DNA from: an uncultured Collinsella sp.
GTDB taxonomy: Bacteria; Actinomycetota; Coriobacteriia; Coriobacteriales; Coriobacteriaceae
Direction: 5' to 3'
Assembly: GCA_959599635.1 (NCBI GenBank)
Contig: CAUGJN010000074.1
Coordinates: 1-8,840 of the forward strand
Length of the DNA: 8,840 nucleotides
Position numbers and translations under genes: made by a program. Of this stretch, positions 1 through 7,452 are shown piece after piece. The notes beneath the pieces are model-generated. The model had not been told where the DNA came from and ran no database searches. It worked only from the letters and a program-made list of their open reading frames with translations. The stretch's first letter is position 1. Each line of letters opens with the position of its first letter.

Positions 1-510
1 CTGCTGGCCGACGATAGTTTGCATAACGCCAGAGTTTCAGCCGATGGTGAGGCCTTGGAGCGCCTGGGGGTCACCCTTGGCAAGGTCGTCGCGATCGGGC
101 CTGGCGTAGATGTAGTAGCGCTCGGTGCCCTCGGGGTTCGAGGAAAAGAGCAGCTTCTGCTCGCGCTCTGCCGAATACGAGATGTTGGGCATGAGGTCGA
201 TTTCGCCCGCCTCGAGCATGTCCATAAGCTCGGAGAAGGTGCCGCTAACGTATTCGTATTGCCAGCCCTTTGTGTAATACGAGAGGGTCTGGAGGTACTC
301 GTAGCCCCATCCCGAGAGGCGCTCGCCCGGCGTGCCTTCCTGGAAGCCTTTGTTGTTGACGAGCCAGCCAACGCGGACCGTCTTGACCTGCTGGTCGGAG
401 TCGGCGGCAAAGGCAGGGGCGGGCATGGCGGCGCTCAGTACGGCGAGTGCGGCAAGCGCGACGGCCAGGGTGCGATATATAACTGAACGAAGGACAGCGG
501 AAGCTCTCAC
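1..510 (-). pseudogene. Exported solute-binding (SBP_bac_3-like) protein, interrupted by in-frame TGA, partial
   Basis: This is the N-terminal part of an extracytoplasmic substrate-binding domain like those of amino-acid ABC receptors or of sensor kinases and GGDEF proteins. With the GTG start at 510-508, residues 1-35 form a signal peptide: a basic start with RSVIYR, a hydrophobic Ala/Leu/Val core, and cleavage after AFA. The mature part has KTVRVGW (about 43-49), a GWGYEYLQTL helix, and GEIDLMPNISYS (about 102-113) followed by REQKLLFSS, all typical of the family. I chose GTG because AGGA lies 6 nt upstream; an ATG at 543 is in frame but has no clear ribosome site. After 157 codons a TGA (37-39) interrupts, yet the frame continues open as NSGVMQTIVGQQ to the window edge, and QGLTIG-x-NSGVMQT reads as one uninterrupted domain segment. 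It therefore looks like a nonsense-mutated gene, unless TGA is a sequencing error or is recoded. The rest of the protein lies outside the window, so its full architecture is unknown. Confidence 0.7.
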
Positions 511-596
511 ATGCAATCCTAACGAATCGAGACAATACCGCATAAGGATACCAGCTCAGCCCGCCTAGTCGGCAGCTGCACCGCAAAACGGCCCCG

Positions 597-656
597 CCCG
601 GCACTTGGGGACAGTCCCTTTCTGCCGGCATAAAAGGAACGTCCCCAAGTGCCGGG
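597..656. repeat. 60-bp REP-like palindrome
   Basis: A 60-bp dyad is centred between 626 and 627. The outer arms 597-612 (CCCGGCACTTGGGGAC) and 641-656 (GTCCCCAAGTGCCGGG) are exact reverse complements. The inner part continues the symmetry to a central TGCCGGCA, and 26 of 30 position pairs match overall. It lies between the divergent genes starting at 510 and 708. The form resembles REP/BIME elements mobilised by Y1-type (RAYT) transposases, but no transposase is present here, so that assignment is an inference. It could also act as a bidirectional transcription barrier or an mRNA hairpin. Confidence 0.75.
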
Positions 657-707
657 TGTGGGACAATAACGAGCGAATGTGATTGGGCGTCTGGAAAAGG
701 GGTCGCG

Positions 708-1133
708 ATGAATAAGTTGAGGACGCTTGCTGACGTGTTGCGCCAGGCTGGCTTTGCGCGCATCACGGGCCTGTTTCTCGTCTTCTATCTGCTGTGCTCG
801 ACGGCCGTCTGGCTGTCCGAGCCCACGACCCTTACGTTTGGCGATGGCCTGTGGTTTAGCTTTGAGACCGTATCGACGATCGGTTTTGGCGATATCCCGG
901 CCGAAACGCCGGTCGCCCGCGCTATCACCGTCGTCCTGAGCGTCATCAGCATCTTCTACATCGCCATGCTCACGGGCGTGGCAGTGAACTACTGCAACAC
1001 GCTCATCAAGATGCGCCAAAAGGACACCATGGCGCGCTTTATGGACGATCTGGAGCATTTGGAAGAGCTCGACCGCGATGAGCTCGCCGACCTGTCGCGC
1101 CGCGTGCGCGAATATCGCCGACGCCAGCGCTAG
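708..1133 (+). CDS. Two-TM potassium channel family protein
   Basis: This is a 141-residue membrane protein of the Ion_trans_2 (two-TM-pore) type, predicted to pass K+ across the cytoplasmic membrane, probably as a tetramer. TM1 covers about residues 18-36 and a pore helix about 44-56. The selectivity filter is T57-I-G-F-G-D62, a TxGFGD variant of the TVGYGD signature, and TM2 covers about 71-96. The C-terminal tail (about 100-141) is charged and helical (DDLEHLEELDRDELADLSRRVREYRRRQR). It has no RCK/TrkA-N domain, so any ligand gating would come from another protein or the short tail. A GGGG-rich ribosome site (AAAAGGGG) precedes the ATG. It is the first gene of a plus-strand run; the LOG-family gene starts 36 nt downstream, so the two may be co-transcribed. 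The Phe in the filter occurs in bacterial channels and is not a defect. The physiological role is not visible from the sequence. Confidence 0.85.
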   Translation: MNKLRTLADVLRQAGFARITGLFLVFYLLCSTAVWLSEPTTLTFGDGLWFSFETVSTIGFGDIPAETPVARAITVVLSVISIFYIAMLTGVAVNYCNTLIKMRQKDTMARFMDDLEHLEELDRDELADLSRRVREYRRRQR

Positions 1134-1169
1134 AACGTGCGCCGCGCGTCACAATGAGGGGGACCGAAT

Positions 1170-1703
1170 ATGAATATCACGGTATACCTGGGCGCCAGCG
1201 TCGGTAACGACCCGGCGTTTCTGCCTGCGGTGCGGCAGCTTGGCACCTGGATTGGCCGCAGTGGCCACGCGCTGGTGTACGGCGGGTCCAAGTCGGGCCT
1301 GATGGGCGCGCTCGCCGATAGCGTGCTCGATGCGGGCGGGCACGTGACCGGTGTGGAGCCGAGCTTTTTTATCGAGGCAGAGTTTCAGCACGATGGTATC
1401 GACGACCTTATCGTGACGAGCGATATGGCCGAGCGCAAGGCCAAGATGATCGAGCTTGGTGATGCCTTCATTGCCTTTCCCGGCGGGACGGGTACGCTCG
1501 AGGAGATTGCCGAGGTCATGTCGGCCGTGTCGCTGGGGCATCTGAGCGCGCCGTGCATCCTGTATAACCTGGACGGTTACTACAACGATCTCAAGGCGCT
1601 GCTCGGACACATGATTGATAAAGGACTTTCGAGCCCGCAGCGCCAGCACGGAATCTACTTTGCCGACGATTTGCGCGAGATTGCCTCGATTATCAACGGA
1701 TAA
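1170..1703 (+). CDS. LOG family protein (TIGR00730), nucleoside 5'-monophosphate phosphoribohydrolase
   Basis: This 177-residue cytoplasmic Rossmann-like protein belongs to the LOG/YvdD family, whose members hydrolyse cytokinin riboside 5'-monophosphates, and in bacteria often AMP-like nucleotides, to free base and ribose 5-phosphate. It opens with a beta-strand ITVYLGAS (2-10). VYGGSKSGLMGALAD (36-50) is the nucleotide-binding segment. MAERK (86-90) carries the conserved Arg89, and P104-G-G-T-G-T-L-E-E112 is the diagnostic PGGxGTxxE motif with the catalytic Glu. The length matches the short form of the family (about 180-190 aa). GAGGGGG lies a few bases upstream of the ATG, which supports this start. 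It follows the channel gene by 36 nt and probably shares its transcript. Older databases call such proteins 'lysine decarboxylase'; that label is not supported, since no PLP site is visible. The true bacterial substrate is uncertain. Confidence 0.9.
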   Translation: MNITVYLGASVGNDPAFLPAVRQLGTWIGRSGHALVYGGSKSGLMGALADSVLDAGGHVTGVEPSFFIEAEFQHDGIDDLIVTSDMAERKAKMIELGDAFIAFPGGTGTLEEIAEVMSAVSLGHLSAPCILYNLDGYYNDLKALLGHMIDKGLSSPQRQHGIYFADDLREIASIING

Positions 1704-1828
1704 GTCTTGAGCCTGCCCCACTATGACTCCCAATGGTGCCGTTTGCAGCGCAGACGGTTGGCTCGTTCGGGCAACGCTCGCTCTACAAAAAAACGTATCT
1801 TTGCCGAATTTGACCACGGGAGGTCCCG

Positions 1829-3133
1829 ATGGATAGTCTTGCAAAACCCAAAAACCGTGCGCTGTTTTTAGTTAGCGTTGCCGTGACCGGTGCGTTCGCA
1901 GGCGCCGCGGTCTGGCTGTTCTTTTTTGCGATGGAGCACGGTGTCGACTATCTATGGACCGAGATTCCGCACGCGCTGGGCGTCGCTTCGCCTGAGCTCG
2001 CGAGCGGCCCGTTCGGTTTTCTGCCGTACCCGTTTTTTGTCTGCTTGCTGGGCGGCCTGCTGATCGGTCTGTACGAAAAGATTACGGGCACCAAGACCGA
2101 TGACCTCAACCAGGTGATGGCCAAGGTCAAACAAGACGGGCGCTACCCGTACGACAACCTGGGCAAGCTTTCGCTCGCGGCATTGCTGCCGCTGCTGTTT
2201 GGCGGAAGTATTGGACCGGAGGCCGGCCTGACCGGCGTTATCGCGGGTCTGTGCAGCTGGGTCGGCGACCGCATGCGCCGCTTTGGCGCCGAGTTTAGGG
2301 AGCTCACGCTGCTGGGCACCCAGGCCGCGCTGACGGCGCTCTTTACCGCGCCCGTCTTTGGCTTTGTGGCGCCGCTCGCCGGTAGTGCCGACGGCCAGGG
2401 CGCCGGCGACGATGGGGATTCCGCGTCCGACGAGATCACCATCAAGCTGCCCAAGGCGCAAAAGACCGTGGTCTACGGCATTGCGATTGCCGGCGGTCTG
2501 GGCACCTACCTGCTGCTTGGCCAGCTTGTGGGCGGCGGCATGGGCATGCCCAGGTTCGAGTCCGCCGAGGTGGGCAACCTGGAGCTTACCTGGCTCATTC
2601 CTCTGTCGCTGATCGGAACAATCTGCGGCTGGCTGTACTTTGTCTCTGAGCACGCAAGCGAGGCGCTGTCCCATGCCATAGGGGAGCGTCCTGTCGTCAA
2701 GGCAATGCTGGCTGGTCTGGCCCTCGCTATCTGCGGCACGGTTTTGCCCTACACCATGTTTGCCGGCGAGACCCAAGCCGACGTGCTCATGGAGACCTAT
2801 CTGACCATCCCCGCCGGCGTGCTTATCGCGACCGGTCTTGTTAAGGCCATGCTGACGCCCGCCCTCATCAACCTTGGTTGGCGCGGCGGCCACTTCTTCC
2901 CGGTTATCTTCTCGGGCGTAAGCCTGGGCTACGGGCTTGCCATCCTCACCGGCGCCGATCCGGTCTTTTGCGTCGCCGTCTGCACGGCATCGACGATGGG
3001 CGCCGTCATGCGCCAGCCCGTCATGGTCGTGGGCCTGCTGCTCATGTGCTTCCCGCTCAAGGGCATTGTCTGCATGATCATCGCCGCGGTCATTGCGGCG
3101 GGCATTCCGCTGCCCAAGCCACTGCGCAAGTAG
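1829..3133 (+). CDS. ClC-family chloride channel/ion transporter, divergent
   Basis: This 434-residue polytopic membrane protein of the voltage-gated chloride channel (ClC) superfamily is closest in style to YfeO-like members. Hydrophobic segments fill about residues 11-36, 64-82, 114-142, 155-182, 213-235, 253-272, 289-310, 325-350, 356-374, 378-400 and 402-426. The second signature region reads G125-G-S-I-G-P-E-A-G133, matching the GREGP loop, but the position of the external gating glutamate (E148 of E. coli ClcA) is Ile128. A third signature, WRGGHFFP (351-358), matches GGxFxP. The segment ALFTAPVFGFVAPLAG (170-185) aligns with AAFNAPLAGILFxxEE, and the paired glutamates there are also absent. 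A hydrophilic acidic insert (about 186-205, AGDDGDSASDE) follows. It has no CBS domains. GGGAGG before the ATG supports the start. Loss of both proton-pathway glutamates would favour passive anion conduction, which is an inference. It lies 125 nt after the LOG gene and may have its own promoter. Confidence 0.85.
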   Translation: MDSLAKPKNRALFLVSVAVTGAFAGAAVWLFFFAMEHGVDYLWTEIPHALGVASPELASGPFGFLPYPFFVCLLGGLLIGLYEKITGTKTDDLNQVMAKVKQDGRYPYDNLGKLSLAALLPLLFGGSIGPEAGLTGVIAGLCSWVGDRMRRFGAEFRELTLLGTQAALTALFTAPVFGFVAPLAGSADGQGAGDDGDSASDEITIKLPKAQKTVVYGIAIAGGLGTYLLLGQLVGGGMGMPRFESAEVGNLELTWLIPLSLIGTICGWLYFVSEHASEALSHAIGERPVVKAMLAGLALAICGTVLPYTMFAGETQADVLMETYLTIPAGVLIATGLVKAMLTPALINLGWRGGHFFPVIFSGVSLGYGLAILTGADPVFCVAVCTASTMGAVMRQPVMVVGLLLMCFPLKGIVCMIIAAVIAAGIPLPKPLRK

Positions 3134-3182
3134 TACGGTGGCGCACGCCGGGGACATGCCGTTTGCCATGGATTTACGGGGA

Positions 3183-3200
3183 GGGGGCGATCACGCCCTT
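3183..3200. terminator. Weak hairpin between convergent genes
   Basis: GGGCG (3185-3189) and CGCCC (3194-3198) form a five-pair stem with a 4-nt loop, extended by two G-U pairs on the plus strand. It sits in the 88-nt gap between the convergent ClC and permease genes, where a bidirectional terminator would be expected. No T-run follows on either strand, so this is only a candidate. Confidence 0.2.
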
Positions 3201-3221
3201 CGTGGATTGAGACACGCGTGG

Positions 3222-3920
3222 CTACAGGTCGCGCGCCCGATAGACCTTGGTGCTGACGGTGCAGCTGATTGCACATAGCGCGAGGGCAAGCGCGGCAATT
3301 CCTGCGCACAGACAGCCAAGAACGGCGGGATCGGGATTCGCCCCGGCAATCGACATGAGCCAGTTGCTGATGGGGTTGGAGGAGCTCAGCGTGGCCATGG
3401 TGCCGCAACCAAGCAGGGCAAACAGGCCAACGGATAGGCGTAGCGCCTCCATGTGTCCAAATCGAAAGAACAGCGGCTGTGCCAGGAACACCATCATGAG
3501 GGAGATGAGCATCGATGCTGCCGAGGCGATTGCGATTTCAAAGACCGTCTGTCCCGTCGAAGGAATGCCCGCGCTGTTGAAGAGCGGGATGGCGACGATA
3601 CTCAAAAGCGTAGCTGCACATGCCATGACGGCGGAGAAGACAATAACGCTCAGATAGCGTGCACAGATGATGTCTTTGCGCGAGAAGGGCAGCGTTGCCC
3701 GATAACGCTCCCAACCGTTTTGATTGTCGAAACCGGCCAGTGAGTTCATGAATATGATGGGCGACATGGCACTGACGGCGCCGGCACCGGCGCTTATACC
3801 GGCATCGCCATCCGACGCGTTGGCGAGCGTCAGCACGATGAAGATGAACAAGCCGACGCCCGCAATGCTCGGGACAAGCGTGCGAACGATGGCGAGCTCG
3901 GACATAAAGGCTCGTTTCAT
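3222..3920 (-). CDS. ABC-2 type transporter permease
   Basis: This 232-residue integral membrane protein is the membrane half of an ABC exporter encoded with the ATPase upstream. About six membrane segments are visible at residues 13-34, 44-62, 89-114, 127-150, 160-180 and 198-222. The cytosolic loop FDNQNGWERYRATLPFSRKDI (64-84 region) is the hallmark of ABC-2 permeases of the ABC2_membrane_5 type; it precedes TM3 and probably contacts the ATPase. The ATG overlaps the ATPase stop codon in an ATGA arrangement (3920-3917), and AAAGGGG lies about 8 nt upstream inside the ATPase gene, so translation is probably coupled. It is the last gene of the operon, ending against the convergent ClC gene. 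The substrate cannot be read from sequence; relatives of this architecture export antimicrobial peptides or respond to envelope stress. Confidence 0.88.
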   Translation of the reverse strand: MKRAFMSELAIVRTLVPSIAGVGLFIFIVLTLANASDGDAGISAGAGAVSAMSPIIFMNSLAGFDNQNGWERYRATLPFSRKDIICARYLSVIVFSAVMACAATLLSIVAIPLFNSAGIPSTGQTVFEIAIASAASMLISLMMVFLAQPLFFRFGHMEALRLSVGLFALLGCGTMATLSSSNPISNWLMSIAGANPDPAVLGCLCAGIAALALALCAISCTVSTKVYRARDL

Positions 3921-4798
3921 TTCGAAGCCCCTTTCAGTATGAGGCGAAGATAGTCATCAATGGTTGCCCGATCGCAGGGAATCTCGGGAAAGGCCTCGAG
4001 CGTATCGCGACGGTTGGGCACGAGCACGTCCACGCTATAGGCGTGGTGGGCGGCACGGGCGCCTTCGACGCAAGCCATAAGCTCGGCGGCCTGTGCCTGC
4101 GTGCAATGGGCGATGCCAGCGCGGTCGGTAATGTCCTCGCGCGGCAGGTCAAACACAATCGAACCGTTATCGATGCAGATGACGCGGTCGGCGGCGCGAT
4201 CGAGGTCGGACGTAATATGGCTCGAGAGCAGCACGCTGCGCTGGCCGTCGGAAACAAAGGCGAGCAGCTCATCGAGCAGCTCCTCGCGCGCCATGGGATC
4301 GAGGCCCGCGGTGGCTTCGTCCAAAACGAGCAGCTTGGCATTGTGGCTGAGCGCGCAGGCGAGCTGCAGCTTCATGCCCATGCCGCGGGAGAGGTCCTTG
4401 ACCTTGGCCTTGGGATCGAGGCCAAATCGGTCGATGAATCCGGCGAACGTTTCGCAGCTCCATGTGGGATATGCCGGGCCTACGAGCCTCTCGACCTGGC
4501 CCACCTTGAGCGTGGAGGGGAAGGGACACGTGTCCAGGACGAGGCCGATGCGGGAGCGCAGGTGGCGCTGAGTCTCGTCGGGCGCGTCGGCGCCATAGCG
4601 CTGCCCAAACAGGTGCACCTCGCCGGCATCGAGTTTGATAAGCCCGAGCGCGGCGCGAATGGTCGTTGTCTTGCCGGCGCCGTTTGCGCCCACAAAGCCG
4701 ACGATCTGGCCGGGCTCTACGCCGAGCGTGACGTCGCGTAGCGAAAAGCGGTCGCTCACGCGGCGCGATGCACCTTTGATTTCTAGCAAGTTTTGCAT
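3917..4798 (-). CDS. ABC transporter ATP-binding protein
   Basis: This 293-residue ABC ATPase energises the adjacent ABC-2 permease at the inner face of the membrane. All core motifs are present: Walker A GANGAGKTT (37-45), signature LSRGM (136-140, a variant of LSGGQ), Walker B LLVLDEAT (156-163) with catalytic Glu161, D-loop AGLDP (164-168), and the switch His194 in SSHIT. Residues from about 225 to 293 form a C-terminal extension common in drug- and lantibiotic-type ABC ATPases. I chose the ATG at 4798 because AAAGG lies about 8 nt upstream and the protein then starts with a typical MQNLLEIKGASR strand. A longer frame runs upstream to 5263, but it only crosses the GntR gene out of frame. 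Twenty-three nucleotides separate it from the GntR stop, and its own stop overlaps the permease start. Control by the GntR repressor is likely. Confidence 0.95.
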   Translation of the reverse strand: MQNLLEIKGASRRVSDRFSLRDVTLGVEPGQIVGFVGANGAGKTTTIRAALGLIKLDAGEVHLFGQRYGADAPDETQRHLRSRIGLVLDTCPFPSTLKVGQVERLVGPAYPTWSCETFAGFIDRFGLDPKAKVKDLSRGMGMKLQLACALSHNAKLLVLDEATAGLDPMAREELLDELLAFVSDGQRSVLLSSHITSDLDRAADRVICIDNGSIVFDLPREDITDRAGIAHCTQAQAAELMACVEGARAAHHAYSVDVLVPNRRDTLEAFPEIPCDRATIDDYLRLILKGASK

Positions 4799-4821
4799 GG
4801 TATAGCCTTTCTTGCAGATGG

Positions 4822-5202
4822 CTACTGCATGGTTTCGGGGGCTACGAGGTCGAGCATCTCGTGCAGCTTGTCGCGCGTGACGCCCAAGGCTTCGGCTTGG
4901 CTTGCCGCTTTCGCAAGTAGCTCTTCGATATGGCAGAGCTGGTTTTCGCGCAAGAGTTCTTGGTTGCCCTCGGCGACAAAACAGCCCTTGCCCTGCACGG
5001 TGCAGATAAACCCGAGCTGCTCCAGGTCGGCGTAGGCACGCTTGGTGGTGATGACGCTCACACCCAGGTCGCTCGCGAGTGAGCGGATGCTGGGGAGTTT
5101 GGCTCCCGCAGCGAGCGTGCCCGAAAGGATCTGAGCTTTGACCTGTGAGGATATCTGTTCGTAGATGGGCTTGTCGCTCGAATTGGATAGGATGATGTCC
5201 AC
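4822..5202 (-). CDS. GntR-family transcriptional regulator, YtrA subfamily
   Basis: This 126-residue DNA-binding repressor has an N-terminal winged helix-turn-helix (about 10-77): PIYEQISSQVKAQILSGTL, then KLPSIRSLASDLGVS with the recognition helix SVITTKRAYADLEQLG (about 49-64) and the wing TVQGKGCFVAEG. The remaining about 50 residues are a short helical dimerisation tail (LLRENQLCHIEELLAKAASQAEALG), too small for a full effector domain. This is what defines the YtrA type, whose members control ABC transporter operons. The start is GTG at 5202-5200, with AAGGAG 7 nt upstream. It is the first gene of a tight three-gene operon with the ATPase and permease. The promoter upstream contains palindromic AT-rich sequence overlapping the likely -10 box, consistent with autorepression. 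In Bacillus subtilis the related YtrA responds to cell-wall antibiotics; whether this one does is unknown. Confidence 0.92.
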   Translation of the reverse strand: MDIILSNSSDKPIYEQISSQVKAQILSGTLAAGAKLPSIRSLASDLGVSVITTKRAYADLEQLGFICTVQGKGCFVAEGNQELLRENQLCHIEELLAKAASQAEALGVTRDKLHEMLDLVAPETMQ

Positions 5203-5224
5203 AGCGGCTCCTTAGCTGTTGGGC

Positions 5225-5280
5225 TACACGTGTATATAACCGGTAAGCACAGTATATATACACTATGCACAGTTACGCAA
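5225..5280 (-). promoter_or_regulatory. Promoter and operator candidates of the GntR-ABC operon
   Basis: On the minus strand TTGCGT (5280-5275) and TATACT (5256-5251), separated by 18 nt, make a plausible sigma-70-type promoter with a start near 5244. The -10 box is embedded in the perfect palindrome GTATATATAC (5252-5261). A second perfect palindrome, TACACGTGTA (5225-5234), lies just downstream of the expected start. GT-N-AC palindromes are the usual GntR operator form, so these are likely binding sites for the gene's own product. Exact operator boundaries are inferred. Confidence 0.5.
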
Positions 5281-5328
5281 GAGCTAAATGTGGAATAGCC
5301 CGCCGGCGCCGCGCTTGCTCCAAAACAA

Positions 5329-5544
5329 TCTCAATCTGTAACACCTGGGTCCGTTTTGGGTCGCCTGCTGTTACAGATCGAGATCTTATTTGCCCGACTG
5401 TCTATTTGTCTTGATCTGTAACAGTAAGAGTCGATTTGCGCGGCTAGATGTTACAGATTGAGATTGTGCCGGCGGGCCTGCCAGTTTGTCTTGATCTGTA
5501 ACAGGTAGGGGCTCAAAAACCCGTCTTACTGTTACAGATTGAGA
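5329..5544. repeat. Array of six alternately inverted 15-nt repeats with 40-bp period
   Basis: Six copies of a 15-nt sequence, consensus TCTYRATCTGTAACA, lie at 5329-5343 (+), 5369-5383 (-), 5409-5423 (+), 5449-5463 (-), 5489-5503 (+) and 5530-5544 (-). Orientation alternates strictly. Start-to-start distances are 40, 40, 40, 40 and 41 bp. Spacers of 25, 25, 25, 25 and 26 nt between them are mostly unlike one another. Read as pairs, the copies make three inverted-repeat modules every 80 bp, each able to form a 15-bp stem with a 25-26-nt loop. The stems of modules 2 and 3 pair fully on the plus strand when G-U pairs are allowed (positions 5412/5460 and 5413/5459). The array sits between the divergent GntR-operon and prfC promoters. 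No open frame is credible across it. The function is unknown. Confidence 0.9.
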
Positions 5545-5605
5545 CAGTCCTTGGGGCGGCCATCCGGCGCACGGCGAGCTTGGCTGATGAATTTGTCCTG
5601 ATAGG

Positions 5606-5635
5606 TGCCCTATGGCGGGATTTCGCGGCTACAAT
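5606..5635 (+). promoter_or_regulatory. prfC: Possible prfC promoter
   Basis: TACAAT at 5630-5635 is a good -10 hexamer, preceded by GGC. The best-placed upstream hexamer, TGCCCT (5606-5611, 18-nt spacer), matches -35 poorly. A start near 5642 would give a 40-nt leader before prfC, leaving the repeat array untranscribed and upstream. Confidence 0.35.
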
Positions 5636-5682
5636 AGTACGGTTTCAACGACGTTATGCACTCAATGCAAGAAAGGATCCGC

Positions 5683-7296
<1,614 letters not shown>

Positions 7297-7301
7297 CGCG
7301 T

Positions 7302-7340
7302 CGGTGCGGTGGCCTTGCGGGGCTGCCGCGCCGTTTGCTT
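7302..7340 (+). terminator. Intrinsic terminator of prfC
   Basis: Six nucleotides after the prfC stop, 7302-7314 pairs with 7321-7333 in a 13-bp stem around the 6-nt loop TTGCGG. All pairs are Watson-Crick except three G-U pairs that form only in the plus-strand transcript, which fits a function for prfC. TTTGCTT follows the stem directly. The T-run is imperfect but the stem is very GC-rich. Confidence 0.75.
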
Positions 7341-7367
7341 GCCTGCGGCTGCGTGAGCGGCTATCAT
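7339..7367 (+). promoter_or_regulatory. Promoter of the VUT transporter-SDR operon
   Basis: TTGCCT (7339-7344) and TATCAT (7362-7367) are separated by exactly 17 nt, giving a good sigma-70-type promoter with a start near 7373. It follows the prfC terminator immediately and would produce an 80-nt leader ahead of the transporter gene. Confidence 0.55.
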
Positions 7368-7396
7368 ACCCACCGTTGCCTCAAGACCGGGGCGGC

Positions 7397-7446
7397 CGAG
7401 CAGTTCGGGTCCGATATCCTGCTCGTTAAACCTAAAACCAAAGGAG
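7397..7446 (+). promoter_or_regulatory. Candidate preQ1-I-like riboswitch leader
   Basis: The leader holds a perfect 7-bp stem, CGAGCAG (7397-7403) with CTGCTCG (7419-7425), around a 15-nt loop that starts TTC and contains GGTC. An A-rich tail TTAAACCTAAAACC follows and runs into the ribosome site AAAGGAG (7440-7446). This matches the H-type pseudoknot plan of preQ1-I riboswitches: P1, loop UUC, P2 strand (here GGU, 7408-7410), a following C (7411) in the ligand-pairing position, P1', an A-rich L3, then the P2 partner (ACC at 7437-7439, or at 7430-7432) just before the Shine-Dalgarno. The downstream gene encodes a queuosine-precursor transporter, a known target of this class. L3 is longer than usual and the fold is judged by eye, so the call is tentative. 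Confidence 0.45.
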
Positions 7447-7452
7447 TACATA

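Larger units (their letters stand above)
5281..5682. other. Long divergent intergenic region without genes
   Basis: About 400 bp separate the GntR-operon promoter from prfC. The only structures I can support are the alternating repeat array (5329-5544) and a possible prfC promoter near 5606-5635. The flanks 5281-5328 and 5545-5600 are GC-rich and show no coding frame with a ribosome site. The palindromic GCCGGCGCC-like stretch near 5302-5312 is too short to interpret. Confidence 0.6.

Noticed and set aside
1739..1757. Hairpin after the LOG gene as an intrinsic terminator
   Set aside because: An 8-bp stem around a 3-nt loop can form, but it is followed by TTGGCTCG rather than a T-run, so a terminator is not supported.
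1952..3169. Long minus-strand open frame opposite the ClC gene
   Set aside because: It is a shadow frame of a GC-rich gene; its translation is rich in Gln, Arg and His, has no family signature, and lies antisense to clear ClC motifs.
4799..5263. Upstream extension of the ABC ATPase frame
   Set aside because: It crosses the GntR gene in another frame and has no ribosome site at its start; the ATG at 4798 has both a good ribosome site and the expected N-terminus.
5329..5544. CRISPR array
   Set aside because: Repeats are only 15 nt and alternate in orientation, whereas CRISPR repeats are direct and longer; no cas gene is present in the window.
5656..5682. Earlier prfC starts at 5656 and 5665
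   Set aside because: No ribosome site precedes them, while GAAAGGA is ideally placed before the ATG at 5683.
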